From the NCBI RefSeq assembly GCF_009828055.1, contig NZ_WTYB01000001.1, positions 759,183 through 823,182 on the forward strand: a stretch of DNA of 64,000 nt, in the 5' to 3' direction. A program made the translations under genes and the position numbers. How positions within the stretch are numbered: position 1 is the first letter of the stretch; each line of letters begins with the position of its first letter. The notes beneath the pieces were generated by a model. The model saw only the letters and a program-made list of their open reading frames with translations. It was not told the DNA's origin and made no database searches. This document shows, piece by piece, positions 61,791-64,000 of this stretch. This DNA comes from Erythrobacter ramosus. Its GTDB lineage: Bacteria > Pseudomonadota > Alphaproteobacteria > Sphingomonadales > Sphingomonadaceae.

Positions 61791-61920
61791 TGGCAAAGGC
61801 TCCTGATCCCTTCGAGTTTATCATTCGCAGGTTCAGGTGCGACCCGCGTGTGGTGCACAGACTAGAAGGTCAAATCCGTAGCGGCAAGCATGGGGATGGG
61901 TGTCACCCCCAAGCAGGGGC

Positions 61921-63630
61921 TCAGGGCGTGACGACGCTCACGAGACGCGGCTCGGTCGCCGCTTCCCACCTGCCGTCTGCGCGCAGACCGAGCGCATTGG
62001 CCTTGATCGGCGCAGGGCCCAGCCGGATGTTGGTGTGACCAAGCGCGATCAACTGCTCCTTCATGGCGGCGAGCGTGGTGCCTTCCTCGACCAACAGCAC
62101 GTCGCCGAAGGACATGGCAAAGGGCAAGGCCAGCGCGTCCTGCGCGCCCAGCTTGAAGTCGATCACGCCGATGATCGCGCGGGCAACCGTCACAGGGATG
62201 GTCGGGCCACCGGCAGCACCGATCACCAGCACCACCCGCCCTTGCGCATCATAAACGATGGTCGGCGCCATCGACGAACGCGGGCGCTTGCCGCCTTCAA
62301 CCCGGTTGGCGACCGGCTTGCCGTCAGCTTCGGGCGTGAGGGTGAAGTCAGTGAGTTCATTGTTGAGATAGAACCCGCGCCAGTGCAGCCCCGACCCGAA
62401 GGCGCCTTCGATGGTCGAGGTGTAGCTGACGGCATTGCCCGCCGCATCCACGACCGCAAAATGGGTGGTGCCGTTCTCCGGCTCCTCTGGCCCATCCCCG
62501 CGCGCGAGCGGCGCGCCGGGAGGAACACCAGCTTCGGGCTTGGCAATCCTTGCCTCGGGCGAAATCAGGCCTGACCGGGAGGCAAGGTAACCGGCATCCA
62601 CCAGCCCTGCGACCGGCACTTCGACGAAATCGGCATCGCCCGAATAGAGCTCACGGTCGGCATAGGCGAGGCGCTGGCTTTCGATGAACAGGTGCCAGAA
62701 TTGCGGACTGTCCGGGCCCAGCGCGGCGATATCGAAGCGTTCGAGCTGGCCGAGCATCTGCGCCACGGCGATCCCGCCCGAAGACGGCGGCCCCATCCCG
62801 CACACCCGATAAACGCGGTAGCGGGCACAGGCGGGAGCGCGCTCCTTGGCGACATAGCCGGTGACATCGGCGGCGGCCATCCGGCCATCCTGCGGGGTTT
62901 CGCCTGCGACATAGGCGGCAAGCGCCGCGGCGGACGTGCTGCCATACATTGCCTGCGGGCCTTCAGCGGCAAGCGCCCTGAAGGTGGCGGCCAGTTCGGG
63001 CACCCGGATCGTGGTGCCGAGCGGCAACGGGTTCCCGTCCGCGCCGAAGAACACCGCCTTGGCGGCAGCGCTCTTGTCGGCCCGGCCCTTGTTGCCGTTC
63101 AACGATTCGTAGAGGCGGCGGTTCATCACGAAGCCGTCTTCGGCCAGCGCGATGGCGGGCGCGAACAGCTTGGCCCAAGGCAGCTTGCCATGCTCGGCAT
63201 GGGCCTTGGCGGCGAGTGCGACATTGCCTGGCACCCCGACGCTGAGGCCGGAGAACACCCGCGCCTCGCGCCCCAACACCTTGCCGTCCGCATCGAGAAA
63301 GCGGTTCGGCGTCGCGGCGGAAGGCGCAGTCTCGCGCCCGTCATAGGTCACCAGCGTGCCATCCGCGCCATCCGCCCGCACCATAAAGCCGCCGCCGCCG
63401 ATGCCGGAACTTTGCGGCTCGACCACGGTCAATGCCAGCATCACTGCAATCGCGGCATCCGTGGCAGATCCGCCCTGCGCAAGGATCGCCTCGCCCGCCG
63501 CGGTCGCGCGCGGATCGGCGCTGCTGACCGCGCCTGTTGGTGCGGGAAGCGGATCATCGATGGCGAGGGTGGTGGCACAGCCCGAAAGGGCCAGCGCCAA
63601 CGGGGCGATCAGGGACGGAAAGATACGCAT
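61921..63630 (-). CDS. ggt: Gamma-glutamyltransferase, predicted lipoprotein precursor
   Basis: 569 residues. The autoprocessing Thr388 opens the small subunit in NGTTHFAVVDAAGNAVSYTS. GGGFMVRADGADG and RPRSSMAPTIVYD are further family blocks. The N-terminus has a lipobox LSGC (Cys18), so the enzyme is probably tethered in the periplasm or outer membrane. It cleaves gamma-glutamyl bonds of glutathione and conjugates. The ATG at 63630 is chosen because it gives a proper signal peptide; the frame is open 36 bases further. It follows pyrD by ten bases. Confidence 0.95.
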   Translation of the reverse strand: MRIFPSLIAPLALALSGCATTLAIDDPLPAPTGAVSSADPRATAAGEAILAQGGSATDAAIAVMLALTVVEPQSSGIGGGGFMVRADGADGTLVTYDGRETAPSAATPNRFLDADGKVLGREARVFSGLSVGVPGNVALAAKAHAEHGKLPWAKLFAPAIALAEDGFVMNRRLYESLNGNKGRADKSAAAKAVFFGADGNPLPLGTTIRVPELAATFRALAAEGPQAMYGSTSAAALAAYVAGETPQDGRMAAADVTGYVAKERAPACARYRVYRVCGMGPPSSGGIAVAQMLGQLERFDIAALGPDSPQFWHLFIESQRLAYADRELYSGDADFVEVPVAGLVDAGYLASRSGLISPEARIAKPEAGVPPGAPLARGDGPEEPENGTTHFAVVDAAGNAVSYTSTIEGAFGSGLHWRGFYLNNELTDFTLTPEADGKPVANRVEGGKRPRSSMAPTIVYDAQGRVVLVIGAAGGPTIPVTVARAIIGVIDFKLGAQDALALPFAMSFGDVLLVEEGTTLAAMKEQLIALGHTNIRLGPAPIKANALGLRADGRWEAATEPRLVSVVTP

Positions 63631-63640
63631 CGCAGCGGTG

Positions 63641-64000
63641 CTATTCGCTTCCCACCGCTTCCGCAATGCTGGCGAACCCGTCGCGCCGCATCAGCCGCTC
63701 CAGTCCGCGCACAATCTGCGCACCAAGGCCGGGGCCTTCATAGACCATCGCCGAGTAAAGCTGCACCAGACTGGCGCCGGCACGGATGCGTTCCCATGCG
63801 TGTTCTGCCGTGGCGATGCCGCCGACGCCGACCAGCGGGATCGCCGTCCCGGTCGCCTTGCGGAAATCGCGCAGGCGCTGGGTCGCTAGCCTGCGCAGCG
63901 GCGCGCCCGACAGCCCGCCGGTCTCACCCGCATGATGCGACCGCAGCGCGGGGCGGCTGATCGTGGTGTTCGATACCACCAGCGCGCCCAGCCGCTTGTC
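63641..64000 (-). CDS. pyrD: Dihydroorotate dehydrogenase (quinone), C-terminal part (partial)
   Basis: The last 119 residues; the gene enters from beyond 64000. VVSNTTISRP, GLSGAPLRRLATQRL, IPLVGVGGIATAEHAWERI, AGASLVQLYSAMVYEGPGL mark the FMN-binding C-terminal part of class 2 PyrD. The enzyme oxidises dihydroorotate to orotate in pyrimidine synthesis and donates electrons to quinone. It is transcribed towards ggt and probably shares its transcript. Confidence 0.93.
   Translation of the reverse strand, partial: DKRLGALVVSNTTISRPALRSHHAGETGGLSGAPLRRLATQRLRDFRKATGTAIPLVGVGGIATAEHAWERIRAGASLVQLYSAMVYEGPGLGAQIVRGLERLMRRDGFASIAEAVGSE

Overview
The window reads as a chromosomal stretch of a GC-rich alphaproteobacterium, most likely a sphingomonad of the Erythrobacter/Porphyrobacter type. 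This is an inference from gene content: ihfB, dxs, zur, msrA, DUF2093, DUF3576, DUF4019 and PAS_5-like proteins, an mmcB gene with an alphaproteobacterial SOS box, paired amidohydrolases, DUF2141 proteins, and two families of GC-rich palindromic intergenic repeats. Almost all of it is densely packed housekeeping DNA with many 1-4 bp start/stop overlaps. I see no phage, insertion sequence, CRISPR array, rRNA or replication origin. One tRNA is present, Arg(CCG).

Layout. 1-7456: the end of a Kef-type antiporter, ihfB, a GntR regulator, a POT peptide transporter, then two exported amidohydrolases (the second without its metal motif) and an exported FKBP isomerase. 7453-11415: an HxlR/thioesterase divergent pair with a palindromic operator, NnrU, a crotonase and an MlaA-like protein. 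11429-19680: dxs, zur, msrA, then the rpe-heparinase-purH operon. 19900-22412: a DUF2141 protein, then a diacylglycerol kinase followed by a nucleotidyltransferase that resembles mitochondrial Tam41 CDP-DAG synthase. 22604-26627: Lrp regulator and alanine dehydrogenase, a VIT-family metal transporter behind a structured leader that buries its ribosome-binding site, a cytochrome b561 and a membrane-anchored LuxR regulator. 26750-33133: S9 peptidase, tRNA, SOS-controlled mmcB, sterol-desaturase-like hydroxylase plus a second DUF2141 protein, and a PAS_5-like acidic protein.

33185-38427: three exported proteins (M48 peptidase with TPRs, DsbA-like oxidoreductase, second HEXXH peptidase), then a LytS/LytTR two-component pair. 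38562-42641: nadC, RNase T2, a lipid-type methyltransferase, tadA and rpmB. 42676-46778: xseA-DUF2093-phytase-like operon, divergent from purD with overlapping start codons. 46956-55051: crotonase and ung; RNase D-like, lptC and lptA; and DUF3576-leuS-lptE-holA, so that lipopolysaccharide export genes lie on both strands. 55407-64000: a putative beta-barrel protein, phbB, a LuxR-DUF4019 membrane regulator, an FMN reductase, a HEPN-like orphan, an acyl-CoA ligase followed by an exported GNAT-like protein, gamma-glutamyltransferase and the end of pyrD.

The points most worth following are the leader of the VIT transporter gene (24513-24627), the DAG kinase/Tam41-like pair (20456-22412), an identical 13-base motif in front of the LytS/LytTR operon and a methyltransferase gene, and the overlapping start codons of xseA and purD.
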